From Mycobacterium sp. 1100029.7 (GTDB lineage: Bacteria > Actinomycetota > Actinomycetes > Mycobacteriales > Mycobacteriaceae), in NCBI RefSeq assembly GCF_001665235.1, contig NZ_LZSC01000041.1, forward strand, positions 25,785-89,784: a DNA stretch of 64,000 nt. Reading direction: 5' to 3'. The notes below the pieces were generated by a model. It saw only the letters and a program-made list of their open reading frames with translations. It searched no databases and was not told the DNA's origin. Made by a program: the position numbers and the translations under genes. Shown here piece by piece: positions 7,989-16,364 of the stretch; within the stretch, counting starts at the first letter, position 1; every line of letters begins with the position of its first letter.

Positions 7989-8675
7989 ATGACTCTGGTG
8001 GCCGGACGTGGCCCGCTCAGCAGCGATCCGGCCGGACGGTTCACTCCCCCGCTGTCCGGCCCGGTGGTCTACATCGAGCCACACCCGCGGCGCGTCCAAG
8101 CCTTCCAGGACGGGCGCCCGGTGATCGACACCGAGCAGGTGCTGATGGTGCACCGCCGGGGCCGGCCGTTGAGCTACTTGTTCCGGGCCGACGAGGTGGG
8201 CGACCTGCCCGCCGAACCCGAGCCGGAGGCACCGGGTTTCGTGCATGTGCCGTGGGACGCCGTCGACACCTGGCTCGAGGAAGGCCGCGAGCTCGTTCAC
8301 TATCCGCCTAATCCGTACCACCGGGTCGACTGCCGCCCCACCAGGCGCCGGCTGCGCGTCAGTGTCGCGGGCACCACGCTGGTCGATACCGACGACACCG
8401 TGATCGTGTTCGAGACCTCTTTACAGCCAAGGCTTTACGTCGATCCCGCGCACGTGCGCACCGATCTGCTGCGACCTTCGGAGACGACCAGTTACTGCAA
8501 CTACAAGGGTTTCGCGACGTACTGGTCTTTTCTGGACCGGGGGGCCGAGGTCGACGACATTGCCTGGAGTTACCCTGACCCGCCGCCGGAAAGCCGGCCC
8601 ATCAAAGGCTTTCTCAGCTTCGACGACACCCGGGGCGACGTGCTGGCCGAGCTGCCGGTCAACCCCCGTAGCTAG
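7989..8675 (+). CDS. DUF427 protein, two domains
   Basis: A 228-residue protein with two DUF427 units. The second is clear: RVSVAGTTLVDTDDTVIVFETSLQPRLYV, then SYCNYKGFATYWSF, then DIAWSYPDPP. The first half (VQAFQDGRPVIDTEQVLMVHRRGRPLSYLF) is a diverged copy. The fold is a small beta protein of unknown function, common in mycobacteria. It follows the HxlR gene by 10 bp and probably shares its transcript. Its 3' end overlaps the convergent acyl-CoA dehydrogenase by 17 bp. Confidence 0.82.
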   Translation: MTLVAGRGPLSSDPAGRFTPPLSGPVVYIEPHPRRVQAFQDGRPVIDTEQVLMVHRRGRPLSYLFRADEVGDLPAEPEPEAPGFVHVPWDAVDTWLEEGRELVHYPPNPYHRVDCRPTRRRLRVSVAGTTLVDTDDTVIVFETSLQPRLYVDPAHVRTDLLRPSETTSYCNYKGFATYWSFLDRGAEVDDIAWSYPDPPPESRPIKGFLSFDDTRGDVLAELPVNPRS

Positions 8676-9819
8676 GGCGCCCGAGCTTCAGCTCATGCTG
8701 GGCGATCATGTTGCGGAACACCTCCATGGTGCCGCCGTAGATGCCGGCGGGCACGGCGTGACGAAAGATGAACTCGATGGCGCCATTATCAGCGAAGTCC
8801 GCTGATCCCGGGGTGTCGGTCGGCAGCGCGGACGCCGCCCCCAGTAGATCCATCAATTCCGGTGATACGTCGCGCATCGTCTGAATCAGCGCGACGCGCC
8901 CGTACATCCCCGGCGTCGACAGCGCCGCCTCGATGCGGGCCATACTGCGGCCCAGCCGGTACTTAGCCGCGTCGTCGGCTCCTTGCCCCAGCACCGCGGC
9001 CACCCCGTCGGCCGCCTCGGCCATCAGGTGCCCGTGCTCGGACATCATCGAAATGTTTTGCAGGCCTTGATCGTCGGGATCGGTGATGCCGTGTTCGGCA
9101 TCAAGAGCGAACCGCATCACCGTCCAGCCGCCGTTGACCTCACCGATGCGGTAACGGTCCTCGACCCGGACATCGCTGTAATACACGATGTTGGTGCGGT
9201 CGCCGTCGAGCGTGCGGATGCCCTGGATTTCGATGCCCTCAGAATCCAGCGGCACCAGAAACATGGTCAGGTTCTTGTGTTTACGGCCCTGCGGATCTGT
9301 GTTGGTGAGCAGGAAGACATACTTGGCGTTCTGCGCGTTCGAGGTGAACATCTTGGAGCCATTGATAATCCAGCCGTCACCATCGCGCACCGCCCGGGTT
9401 TTGCAGGTCGCGACGTCGGACCCGCCTTCGGGTTCGGTGTAGCCCAGACACAGCCGGATCTCACCGGAGAGCACACCCGGCAACACCGCGTCGACGAGTT
9501 CAGGTGCCCCGAACTGCTTCATCAACCGCGCGACGACCGCCGTCGTGCCCCAGTGAAACCACGGCGTGTGGGCGCGGCCGATCTCGAGATGGAAGATACG
9601 CCGGCGCACCGCAGAAAATCCTCCTTCGGACTCCATCTCGAAATCCGATGTCAGATAACCCGCTTCGCCCAGCGCTAAATGCACTGGCTCACTGAAGTTT
9701 TCGCCGGTTTCCCGGTCGCGCCGCCGCACTTCATCCGTGACGTGCTCGGCGACGAAGGCCCGGGTCTGGTTGAGAAATTCCTGGTCCTCGGGCGAGAGGT
9801 CGACGCGGGAGAAGTCCAT
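8659..9819 (-). CDS. Acyl-CoA dehydrogenase
   Basis: An FAD-dependent acyl-CoA dehydrogenase of 386 residues, introducing the alpha-beta double bond. Visible are the FAD/substrate loop CLGYTEPEGGSDVAT, DGWIINGSKMFTSNAQNAKYVF and VRVEDRYRIGEVNGGW, and the C-terminal end AVPAGIYGGTMEVFRNMIAQHELKLGRP. The catalytic Glu position typical of FadE proteins is not assigned with certainty. It is the third gene of a thioesterase-LLM-dehydrogenase operon (ends 1 bp from the LLM gene) downstream of regulatory motif B, suggesting beta-oxidation of an unusual acyl chain. Confidence 0.9.
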   Translation of the reverse strand: MDFSRVDLSPEDQEFLNQTRAFVAEHVTDEVRRRDRETGENFSEPVHLALGEAGYLTSDFEMESEGGFSAVRRRIFHLEIGRAHTPWFHWGTTAVVARLMKQFGAPELVDAVLPGVLSGEIRLCLGYTEPEGGSDVATCKTRAVRDGDGWIINGSKMFTSNAQNAKYVFLLTNTDPQGRKHKNLTMFLVPLDSEGIEIQGIRTLDGDRTNIVYYSDVRVEDRYRIGEVNGGWTVMRFALDAEHGITDPDDQGLQNISMMSEHGHLMAEAADGVAAVLGQGADDAAKYRLGRSMARIEAALSTPGMYGRVALIQTMRDVSPELMDLLGAASALPTDTPGSADFADNGAIEFIFRHAVPAGIYGGTMEVFRNMIAQHELKLGRPSYGG

Positions 9820-10740
9820 TCAGGCGGCGTCGATCACGAGAGTGCGGAACCGGTCCAGGGTTTCGAGCGTGTGCGCGATGCTGTCGCCGGGCAGGTGCAC
9901 ACTGCACCAGGTGACCCCCAGCTTCTCCAGCTTCTGCACACCCTCGAGGTAGGCGTCGGCGTTGAATGCGTCGTCGCTTGCGCTGCCGCCGTCGAAGTTG
10001 GTGAAGGTGATGTCGATCGCCGACCAGTCCCGGCCCTGCGCGTCGCAACGGCGCCGCAGATCGTCGATGCCGGCGGTGAGCTTCTCCAGCGAGTCGATGA
10101 CGGCGGTACCGGCGGTCTGGGCCAACTGCGGCGGAGCGGGGAACGGGCACCAGCCGTCGCCGTATTGCGCCACCCGCTGGCGCGACGCGGTGGTGTTACC
10201 GCCGATCCAGATCGGCGGGTGCGGGTTGCTGACCGGGCGGGGATGCGCGGTGATGCCGCGGGCGCTGAAATGCTTTCCCTCATAAGTGATGTCGTCACCG
10301 GTCCAGATCGCGCGGATCACTTGCAGGGCTTCCTCGAACAGCTCGGCACGCTCGTCGTAGCTGACCCCCAACGCCGCGAACTCGCGCTTGAGGTAGCCCA
10401 CGCCCACGGCGAGAGTGAAGCGCCCTCCGGAGAGCAGGTCTAGCGAAGCGCCGGATTTGGCCACTACGAACGGGTTTCGATACGGGAGCACCACGATGTT
10501 GGGGATCAGCTGCAGTGTCGAGGTAGTGGCCGCTGCGAAAGCCAATGCGACGAAAGGATCTAACGCGTCGTGCCCACCGGCCTCCAACCACCGCTGCGAG
10601 GGCGCCGGATGATCGGTGAACCCGAAGCCGTGGATGCCGGCCGCCTCGGTCGCCGCGGCCACCTTCCCGATGCCGTCCCCGCTCACCAGCTCCGGGTTGT
10701 AGGGATGGCTGTGCATCGGGTGCGTGATGGTGAACCGCAT
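9820..10740 (-). CDS. LLM-class F420-dependent oxidoreductase
   Basis: A 306-residue luciferase-like (TIM-barrel) oxidoreductase. Recognisable segments are GFGFTDHPAPSQRW, STLQLIPNIVVLPYRNPFVVAKSGASLDLLSGGRF (split here by description only), VGVGYLKREFAALG, and PPIWIGGNTTASRQRVAQYGDGW. In mycobacteria most such enzymes use coenzyme F420. It lies between the thioesterase (5-bp gap) and the acyl-CoA dehydrogenase (adjacent) in one minus-strand operon. Substrate unknown. Confidence 0.87.
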   Translation of the reverse strand: MRFTITHPMHSHPYNPELVSGDGIGKVAAATEAAGIHGFGFTDHPAPSQRWLEAGGHDALDPFVALAFAAATTSTLQLIPNIVVLPYRNPFVVAKSGASLDLLSGGRFTLAVGVGYLKREFAALGVSYDERAELFEEALQVIRAIWTGDDITYEGKHFSARGITAHPRPVSNPHPPIWIGGNTTASRQRVAQYGDGWCPFPAPPQLAQTAGTAVIDSLEKLTAGIDDLRRRCDAQGRDWSAIDITFTNFDGGSASDDAFNADAYLEGVQKLEKLGVTWCSVHLPGDSIAHTLETLDRFRTLVIDAA

Positions 10741-10745
10741 GGCCG

Positions 10746-11627
10746 TCAGAACCGGGCGCGCGAGTCGATCGTGGTGTCGCTGGTGCGCAGCGGGCGGATC
10801 AGTGCCTCCTGAGCGAAGGAGGCCAGCAGCTCACCTTCTTGCGCGTGCACGGTGCCGCGCACGTACGACATTCCCGCGCCGACCTGGGTGCTCTCGTGGG
10901 TGTAGAGCAGCCAACCGGTCCAGTCCACCGGTTCGTGGAACGCCACCGAAATGCTCATCGGTGCGGTTGACACGGTCAGATGCGCCTGGGCGGTGCCGAT
11001 CCCCTCGTGCGCGCGCATCGTGGTGGAGATGCCCAGATGGCCGGTGAAGTAGGACAGCAGCGCCTTGGCCAACTCGTCGCGGGTCGGGATCGGGTCGTAG
11101 TGCAGCCACGCGTGGAGCTCGGGCGGCCCGACCTCGTCGGGGCTGTTGACGTCGACGACGTCGACCAGGCGCAGTTCGCGGCCGACCATCGGCATCGGCG
11201 AGTGGTTGGCGTCGGCGGGTGCGGCCACCTCGGGGCGCGGCAGGTGGTGCCGGATGACGTCGTCGGTCGGGACGTCGGCCAGCACGGTGATGCTCAGGCA
11301 GCGCCGGCCGTTCTGGTGTACGGCGACCACGGCCGTGGCAGTGGACCGGCCTTCGGAGACGACGTCGATGACGAGTTCGATCGGCGGACCGACGACCACA
11401 GCACGGGAGAACACGGCGTGTGCCGAGCGCACCGACTTGTCGGGGAATCGCTTGGCCACCGCGACAATTGCCTGGGCCAGCACCTGCGTGCCCTCCACGA
11501 CCTGGCGTTCGTCACCGACGGCGATACCGGTGTCACCGGTGAACCGGTCGTCCCCGTCGGCTTGCACGTCGAACAGGTCCAGCAGCCCTTGCACCGTCCA
11601 CTCGGTCTGCTCAGATTCGGTGGTCAA
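10746..11627 (-). CDS. Acyl-CoA thioesterase, TesB-like double hotdog
   Basis: A 293-residue thioesterase of the TesB/acyl-CoA thioesterase II type, hydrolysing acyl-CoA to free acid and CoA. The two hotdog halves are visible: VVEGTQVLAQAIVAVAKRF with SVRSAHAVFSRA in the first, and LHAWLHYDPIPTRDELAKALL with VSISVAFHEPVDWTGWLLY-like text (SISVAFHEPVDW, LLYTHESTQVGAGMSYVRG) in the second. It is the first gene of an operon with LLM oxidoreductase and acyl-CoA dehydrogenase. Motif B lies 41 bp upstream of its start, at promoter distance. Confidence 0.88.
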   Translation of the reverse strand: MTTESEQTEWTVQGLLDLFDVQADGDDRFTGDTGIAVGDERQVVEGTQVLAQAIVAVAKRFPDKSVRSAHAVFSRAVVVGPPIELVIDVVSEGRSTATAVVAVHQNGRRCLSITVLADVPTDDVIRHHLPRPEVAAPADANHSPMPMVGRELRLVDVVDVNSPDEVGPPELHAWLHYDPIPTRDELAKALLSYFTGHLGISTTMRAHEGIGTAQAHLTVSTAPMSISVAFHEPVDWTGWLLYTHESTQVGAGMSYVRGTVHAQEGELLASFAQEALIRPLRTSDTTIDSRARF

Positions 11628-11668
11628 ATCGCACTCCAGCTCTCGGGCTTGCAGGTCACGGCTCAGCG

Positions 11669-11695
11669 TGACACTTTGAGCAAGATTTGTAAAGC
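11669..11695. promoter_or_regulatory. Conserved 27-bp pseudo-palindrome, copy B
   Basis: TGACACTT-N9-TTTGTAAAGC, same blocks and spacing as copies A and C. With copy A it also shares flanking bases (CAGCG before, CT after). It sits 41 bp upstream of the thioesterase start on the minus strand, a position suited to repression. Confidence 0.62.
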
Positions 11696-11767
11696 TCGTC
11701 TAACAAAGCGCAGAGCGGCAACGCAATTGCTGCCCCAGGTCAAGACGTCAGACTGTTTTCGCGCACG

Positions 11768-11890
11768 ATGACGATTGAGGTGCCCAAGCATGCGCCACCG
11801 CCCGGCCGACGCTTCGAGCGGGCCAATGCGGCGCGCCTCGACGCCTACCCCGAGGGCGCCGCCCGCGCGCCGGCCCGGGTGGCAGATTGA
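11768..11890 (+). CDS. Possible 40-residue protein
   Basis: An ATG-to-TGA frame of 40 codons (begins MTIEVPKHAPPPGRRFE, ends RAPARVAD). It has no convincing ribosome site, no motif and no homologue that I know. It is basic and Ala/Pro/Arg-rich, which any frame in this GC-rich DNA could give. It may be a small leader or remnant between the two operators, or chance. Confidence 0.15.
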   Translation: MTIEVPKHAPPPGRRFERANAARLDAYPEGAARAPARVAD

Positions 11891-11909
11891 CACCGGCATC
11901 GCCGTTGCC

Positions 11910-11936
11910 TGACACTTTTGCGGTGTTTTGTAAAGC
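11910..11936. promoter_or_regulatory. Conserved 27-bp pseudo-palindrome, copy C
   Basis: TGACACTT-N9-TTTGTAAAGC, the third copy. It lies 27 bp upstream of the SMP-30 ATG on the plus strand. Copies A and B precede minus-strand operons in the same orientation as this one, so a symmetric operator is a better explanation than a directional promoter element. Confidence 0.62.
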
Positions 11937-11963
11937 GGAGTCCAGTCCCCCGGGCGTGACCGG

Positions 11964-12791
11964 ATGATTCCCGAGCAGCTGGCCAACGGGTTCTGCTTCG
12001 GCGAAGGGCCCCGGTGGTTCGAGGGCCTGCTCTGGTTCTCCGACATGCTGGGCGAGGCGGTGCACACCTCAACCCTGGGCGGCGCGCTGACCACGCTGCC
12101 GTTACCCGGGCACTCCCCCTCCGGCCTGGGCTTCCGTCCCGACGGCTCACTGCTGATCGTTTCGGCCGACGACCGCAAGGTGCTGCGCTACGACGGCGAA
12201 ACGACCGTCGAGATCGCCGATCTCACCGATCGGGTGCCGGCGGCACTCGGCGACATGGTCATCGACGACACCGGGCGGGCCTACATCGGCTCCCAGGCCC
12301 CCCAAGCTCGCGGGGGCGGCGTCATCGTGCGCCTGGACCCCGACGACAGCGTCTCCGTCGTCGCGACTGACCTCGACTTTCCCAACGGCATGGTCATCAC
12401 CGCGGATCGCCAGACGTTGATCGTCGCCGAATCGATCGGACGGCGGCTGACCGCATTCACGATCGACGAGGACGGCGGGCTGGGTGACCGGCGGATCTTC
12501 GCCGACGGTTTGGACGGGCCACCCGACGGCATCGCGCTGGACGCCGAGGACGGCGTGTGGACGTCGATGACGCTGGCGCACCAGTTCGAGCGGATCGTCG
12601 AGGGCGGCGCCGTCACCGACCGCATCGACATGGGCGAGCGCGTCGCCATCGCCTGCACGTTGGGCGGGCCGGAACGGCGCATCCTGTTCTTGCTGTCGAG
12701 CACCGACGCTTATCCGCAGCGCCTGGTGGGCACCCGGCAGTCGCGGCTGGACGCCGTGCAGGTCGCCACCCCCGGCGCCGGGCTGCCCTGA
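11964..12791 (+). CDS. SMP-30/gluconolactonase-like beta-propeller
   Basis: A 275-residue SMP-30/LRE-like protein (six-bladed propeller, metal-dependent lactonase family). The opening FCFGEGPRWFEGLLWFSDM holds the first metal Glu. LPLPGHSPSGLGFRPDGSL, FPNGMVITADRQTLIVAES and GPPDGIALDAEDGVW carry the family Asn and Asp positions. Such enzymes open lactone rings in sugar, aromatic or terpenoid pathways. It is the first gene of a plus-strand operon with a thioesterase-fold protein and a TetR, under motif C. Confidence 0.88.
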   Translation: MIPEQLANGFCFGEGPRWFEGLLWFSDMLGEAVHTSTLGGALTTLPLPGHSPSGLGFRPDGSLLIVSADDRKVLRYDGETTVEIADLTDRVPAALGDMVIDDTGRAYIGSQAPQARGGGVIVRLDPDDSVSVVATDLDFPNGMVITADRQTLIVAESIGRRLTAFTIDEDGGLGDRRIFADGLDGPPDGIALDAEDGVWTSMTLAHQFERIVEGGAVTDRIDMGERVAIACTLGGPERRILFLLSSTDAYPQRLVGTRQSRLDAVQVATPGAGLP

Positions 12792-12811
12792 GACACCCGA
12801 GAGGGAGGCAC

Positions 12812-13645
12812 GTGACCGACTCCTACTACGAGCTGATCGACCCGCCCGGTGGTCAAGCCGACGCGTTGGGTGAGAAGTTTCGGGCGACCGACCTGGCCCG
12901 CGGGACCTGGTCCGCGGCGATCCAGCACGGCGGCCCGGTGTCGGCGCTGTTGGCCCGGGCGCTCGAGCGTTGCGAGCAGCGCGACGACACCCGCTTGTCG
13001 AGGGTCGTCATCGACCTGCTGGGTGGGGTGCCGTCCGAGGGCGATCTGTGGGTTCGAGCGCAGGTGCAGCGCGGCGGCAAACAGATCGAACTGGTCACCG
13101 CCGAGATGCTGGCCCCTGGCCCCGACGGCGAGCCGCGACCGGTGGCGCGCGCCAGCGGGTGGCGGCTGCAGCAGCAGGACACCCAGGCCGTCGCGCATGC
13201 GGCCGCCGAGCTGCCCCGGCCGCGGGCCGACGCCCGCAACCGCAACCTCAAGGCCAGGGAGTGGGACCGCAACTACGTGCACAGCCTGGAGTGGCTCTGG
13301 CTGACCGAACCGCTGACGCCGGGCCCGGGCGAATCGTGGATCAAACCGACCGTCGACCTGGTCAAGGGCGAGACCATGACGCAGACCGAGCGGCTGTTCG
13401 CGGTGGCCGACTGCGCCAACGGCATCGGCAGCAAGCTCGACATCACCAAGTGGACATTTTTGAACACCGACCTGGCGGTACATGTCTTCCGTGTCCCCGA
13501 CGGCGAGTGGATCGGGATTCGCGCGGAGACCAGTTACGGGCCGGACGGCATCGGGACGACGATCGGCACGTTGTTCGACGAGCAAGGCGCGGTCGGCGCC
13601 ATCCAGCAGTCCGTGCTGGTGCGCCGGCGGCCCGGATCGGCCTGA
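12812..13645 (+). CDS. Thioesterase-superfamily (hotdog) protein
   Basis: A 277-residue double-hotdog acyl-CoA thioesterase-like protein of the kind common in mycobacterial lipid operons. Visible features are WSAAIQHGGPVSALLARAL (N-terminal hotdog), then SRVVIDLLGGVPSEGDLWV and the second half LAVHVFRVPDGEWIGIRAETSYGPDGIGTT. The start is the GTG at 12812, with GAGGGAGG 4 bases upstream; the long upstream open frame overlaps the SMP-30 gene and is not coding. It probably acts on an acyl-CoA of the same pathway as the divergent TesB-like protein. Confidence 0.84.
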   Translation: MTDSYYELIDPPGGQADALGEKFRATDLARGTWSAAIQHGGPVSALLARALERCEQRDDTRLSRVVIDLLGGVPSEGDLWVRAQVQRGGKQIELVTAEMLAPGPDGEPRPVARASGWRLQQQDTQAVAHAAAELPRPRADARNRNLKAREWDRNYVHSLEWLWLTEPLTPGPGESWIKPTVDLVKGETMTQTERLFAVADCANGIGSKLDITKWTFLNTDLAVHVFRVPDGEWIGIRAETSYGPDGIGTTIGTLFDEQGAVGAIQQSVLVRRRPGSA

Positions 13646-13699
13646 CGTGGAAGCGGGACGGACGTGGCTAGTTCGGCAATACTTCGTAAAGTTTCAGAT

Positions 13700-14263
13700 A
13701 TGACCCAGCCGGCGCGGTCGATGACTCCGCCCCTTTCTCAGGACGAGACTGACACCTCGACGCGTCAGCGGATCCTGCTGGCGACGGCCGAGGTGCTCGG
13801 GCGGAACGGCAAAACAAAGCTGAGTCTGTCCGAGGTCGCGACCCAGGCCGGGGTGTCGCGTCCCACCCTCTACCGCTGGTTCGCGTCCAAAGAGGAGCTG
13901 CTGTCGGCGTTCTCGCAATACGAGCGGCAGCTCTTCGAGAGCGGCTTGGTCAAGGCGACCGCCGGGCTCAAGGGCTACGACAAGCTCGATGCCGTGCTGC
14001 GCTTCATCGTCGACTACCAGCACTCGTACTCCGGTGTGCGCATGGTCGACGTCGAACCCGAGCACACCATCGCCCAGTTCGCGCACGTCATCCCGCAGAT
14101 GCGCGACGGGCTGCAACGGCATCTGCCCGGACCCAACGCCGCGGTGAAGGCGGCGACGGTCATCCGGATCGCCATCTCGCACTACATCGTCCGCAGCGAC
14201 GACGCCGACCAGTTCCTGGCGCAGCTGCGCCACGCGGTCGGCATCAAGCCCACTGCCGACTAG
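13700..14263 (+). CDS. TetR-family repressor, candidate master of motif A/B/C regulon
   Basis: A TetR regulator of 187 residues from the ATG at 13700 (MTQPARSMTPP). An alternative GTG start at 13664 would add 12 residues. The DNA-binding domain reads RILLATAEVLGRNGKTKLSLSEVA, with the recognition helix VSRPTLYRWFASKEELL. It is third in the operon behind motif C, and a partial site (TTCGTAAAGT with a perfect ACTT-N4-AAGT repeat at 13681-13692) lies just upstream of its own ATG. Both suggest autoregulation and control of the neighbouring catabolic operons. Ligand unknown, possibly an acyl-CoA. Confidence 0.88.
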   Translation: MTQPARSMTPPLSQDETDTSTRQRILLATAEVLGRNGKTKLSLSEVATQAGVSRPTLYRWFASKEELLSAFSQYERQLFESGLVKATAGLKGYDKLDAVLRFIVDYQHSYSGVRMVDVEPEHTIAQFAHVIPQMRDGLQRHLPGPNAAVKAATVIRIAISHYIVRSDDADQFLAQLRHAVGIKPTAD

Positions 14264-14278
14264 CTCTTCGGCGAGACG

Positions 14279-15628
14279 TCAGTCGAACAGCACCGCGGCG
14301 TTGAGGTATCCGGTCGGGTCCAGCGCCGCCTTGACCGATCGCATCGCCGCGATATCAGTTGCTTCCCTTGACATTTGAAGGTAGTCACGCTTGCGGCTGC
14401 CGACACCGTGTTCGGAGCTGACATTGCCGCCGCACTGCGCGATCAGGTCCATCATCGGCCCGTAGAGCTCCCGCTCGCCCTCGGGCGGGACGCGCAGCAC
14501 GTTGAGATGCAGATTGCCCTCACCGATGTGGCCGAACAACACCGGCACGGCGTCGCCGACCTTGTCGCGGATCAACGCGACCGCGTCACCGGCGAATCGG
14601 CCAATGCCCGCCAACGGCAACGACACGTCGAATTTCAACGGCGGGCCGTACACCCCGAGCACCTCGGCCAGTGATTCGCGGACACGCCAAAGTCGTTGCT
14701 GGGCAGCAATATCCACACCAACTGCGGGTTCGGCTGACATCGGTGCGTCGGCGAGCAGGTCCGCGAGGCGTTCGGTCTGGTCGTGGTCGGCGGCCAGCTC
14801 CACCAGCAGCAGCCAGTTCGCCTCGACCGGAGCGGCCAGCCCGAGATGCTCGGCGGTCAGCGCGCCGGCGCGGCCGTCGATCAGCTCCAGCGCGGCGATC
14901 CCGTCCACATCGCGGAAGCGGCGGCCGGTGTCGATCAGCGCCTCGAGATCGTCGAAGCCGCAGACCGCGGTCACCCGGTGCGATGGCGTGGGGTGCAGCC
15001 GCAGGTCCAGCGCGGTGATCACGCCCAGGGTGCCCTCGGCGCCGACGAACAACGACGGCAGGTCGTAGCCGGTGTTGTCGCTGCGCACCAGGCTGTGCCG
15101 GCGAATCAGCGACCCGTCGGGCAGCGCCACGTCCAGGCCGACGACTTGCTCGCCCATGTTGCCGTAGCGCACGGTGCGCAAACCGCCCGCGTTGGTCGAG
15201 GCCATGCCGCCGACCGTGGCGGTGTCGCGGGCGGCCAGGTCGACACCGAACACCAGGCCCGCGGCCGTCGCGGCATGCTGCACCGCCGCCAGCGTGGCCC
15301 CGGCGCCGGCCGTGATCCGGCGCTCGACGGTGTCGACATCGCCTATCGCAGAAAGCCTTTCGGTGGACAGCAGCACGTCGTCGTGCTCGGGCACGGTCCC
15401 GGCCACCAGTGAGGTACGACCGCCCTGCACGGTGACGTGCGCCCCGGCGTCCCGGCACAACCGCAGCACCTCGGCCACCTGTTCGGCCGACCCGGGCCGG
15501 ACCAGGGCACTGGCGCGGCCTTGATAGCGACCGGTGTGGTCGACACTGCGCCCGGCCAGCACGTCGGGGTCGGTGACCACATGGTTGGCTCCGACAATCC
15601 CTTTCAGGTCCGCAAGGCTGGCTGGCAT
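14279..15628 (-). CDS. FAD-linked oxidase, D-lactate/glycolate dehydrogenase type
   Basis: A 449-residue flavoprotein of the GlcD/D-lactate dehydrogenase family, oxidising a 2-hydroxy acid. The PCMH-type FAD domain shows CRDAGAHVTVQGGRTSLVAGTVP and ATVGGMASTNAGGLRTVRYGNM. The C-terminal domain shows LFGHIGEGNLHLNVLR and NVSSEHGVGSRKRDYL, the usual HxGdGNxH and EHGxG metal and substrate motifs. The start is the ATG at 15628 (MPASLADLKGIVG); the frame extends upstream without family support. It converges on the TetR gene and is divergent from the nitroreductase. Confidence 0.9.
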   Translation of the reverse strand: MPASLADLKGIVGANHVVTDPDVLAGRSVDHTGRYQGRASALVRPGSAEQVAEVLRLCRDAGAHVTVQGGRTSLVAGTVPEHDDVLLSTERLSAIGDVDTVERRITAGAGATLAAVQHAATAAGLVFGVDLAARDTATVGGMASTNAGGLRTVRYGNMGEQVVGLDVALPDGSLIRRHSLVRSDNTGYDLPSLFVGAEGTLGVITALDLRLHPTPSHRVTAVCGFDDLEALIDTGRRFRDVDGIAALELIDGRAGALTAEHLGLAAPVEANWLLLVELAADHDQTERLADLLADAPMSAEPAVGVDIAAQQRLWRVRESLAEVLGVYGPPLKFDVSLPLAGIGRFAGDAVALIRDKVGDAVPVLFGHIGEGNLHLNVLRVPPEGERELYGPMMDLIAQCGGNVSSEHGVGSRKRDYLQMSREATDIAAMRSVKAALDPTGYLNAAVLFD

Positions 15629-15710
15629 GTTCGCGTTATAGCACCCGCCGGTCTCTGCCCAGCACACCGGCTTGGAAGACTGCAGAAACCATCGGATGCC
15701 GGGAGGGTGG

Positions 15711-16364
15711 ATGTACGACCTCGAGGACGCGATCCGGCAACGCCGGTCCATCAGAATGTTCCTGCCCGATCGGCCGGTGCCCCGCAGGCTGATTCGCGAG
15801 TCGCTTGACTTGGCGATTCATGCACCGTCGAACTCCAACGTGCAACCGTGGCAGCTGTTCTTCGCTTCCGGCTCGGCGCGCGATCGGCTGGTGACGGCGC
15901 TGATGACAGCGGCCCGGGCCGGACCGCCGCAGGTGCCGCCGCTGCCGGACGCCTTCGCCCACTATCGAAGCGACACCGGCAAGGTGGTTTACGGCTCGAT
16001 GGGCATCGCGCGCGACGACCAGGAAGCCAGGCGCACCGCGGTGTTGCGCAACTGGGAGTTCTTCCACGCGCCCTTGGCGGGCGTGGTGTGCATGCACCAC
16101 GAGCTCGGTCTGGTCGACAGCCTGGGCGTCGGGATGTTCCTGCAGACGCTGGTCTTGGCGCTCACCGCTCGCGGGTTGGGCAGCTGCGTTCAGGTGGCGA
16201 TCGCGGGCTACCCCGAAGTCCTGCGCGAGCAGTTGGGCATCCCGGTCGAGCTGACGATCCTGTGCGGCCTGTCGGTGGGTTACCCCGACCCGGACTTCCC
16301 CGCCAACCACATTCGCCTGGGCCGGGACACCGTCGAGCAGAAGGTGACCTTCGTCGACGACTAA
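15711..16364 (+). CDS. Nitroreductase-family FMN oxidoreductase
   Basis: A 217-residue nitroreductase family protein. The FMN-binding start is IRQRRSIRMFLPDRPVP, followed by HAPSNSNVQPWQLFF and LTARGLGSCVQVAIAGYP, ending ILCGLSVGYPDPDFPAN. It reduces nitro groups, quinones or similar with NAD(P)H. The start is the ATG at 15711, with GGGAGGG just upstream. The 3' end overlaps the convergent SDR by 4 bp. Confidence 0.9.
   Translation: MYDLEDAIRQRRSIRMFLPDRPVPRRLIRESLDLAIHAPSNSNVQPWQLFFASGSARDRLVTALMTAARAGPPQVPPLPDAFAHYRSDTGKVVYGSMGIARDDQEARRTAVLRNWEFFHAPLAGVVCMHHELGLVDSLGVGMFLQTLVLALTARGLGSCVQVAIAGYPEVLREQLGIPVELTILCGLSVGYPDPDFPANHIRLGRDTVEQKVTFVDD

Larger units (their letters stand above)
11628..11963. 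other. Divergent control region with motifs B and C
   Basis: A 336-bp stretch between the thioesterase operon (minus) and the SMP-30 operon (plus). It holds regulatory motif B near the left gene, motif C near the right gene, and between them only a 40-codon open frame (11768-11890) of doubtful status. No longer gene is supported on either strand. Confidence 0.6.
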
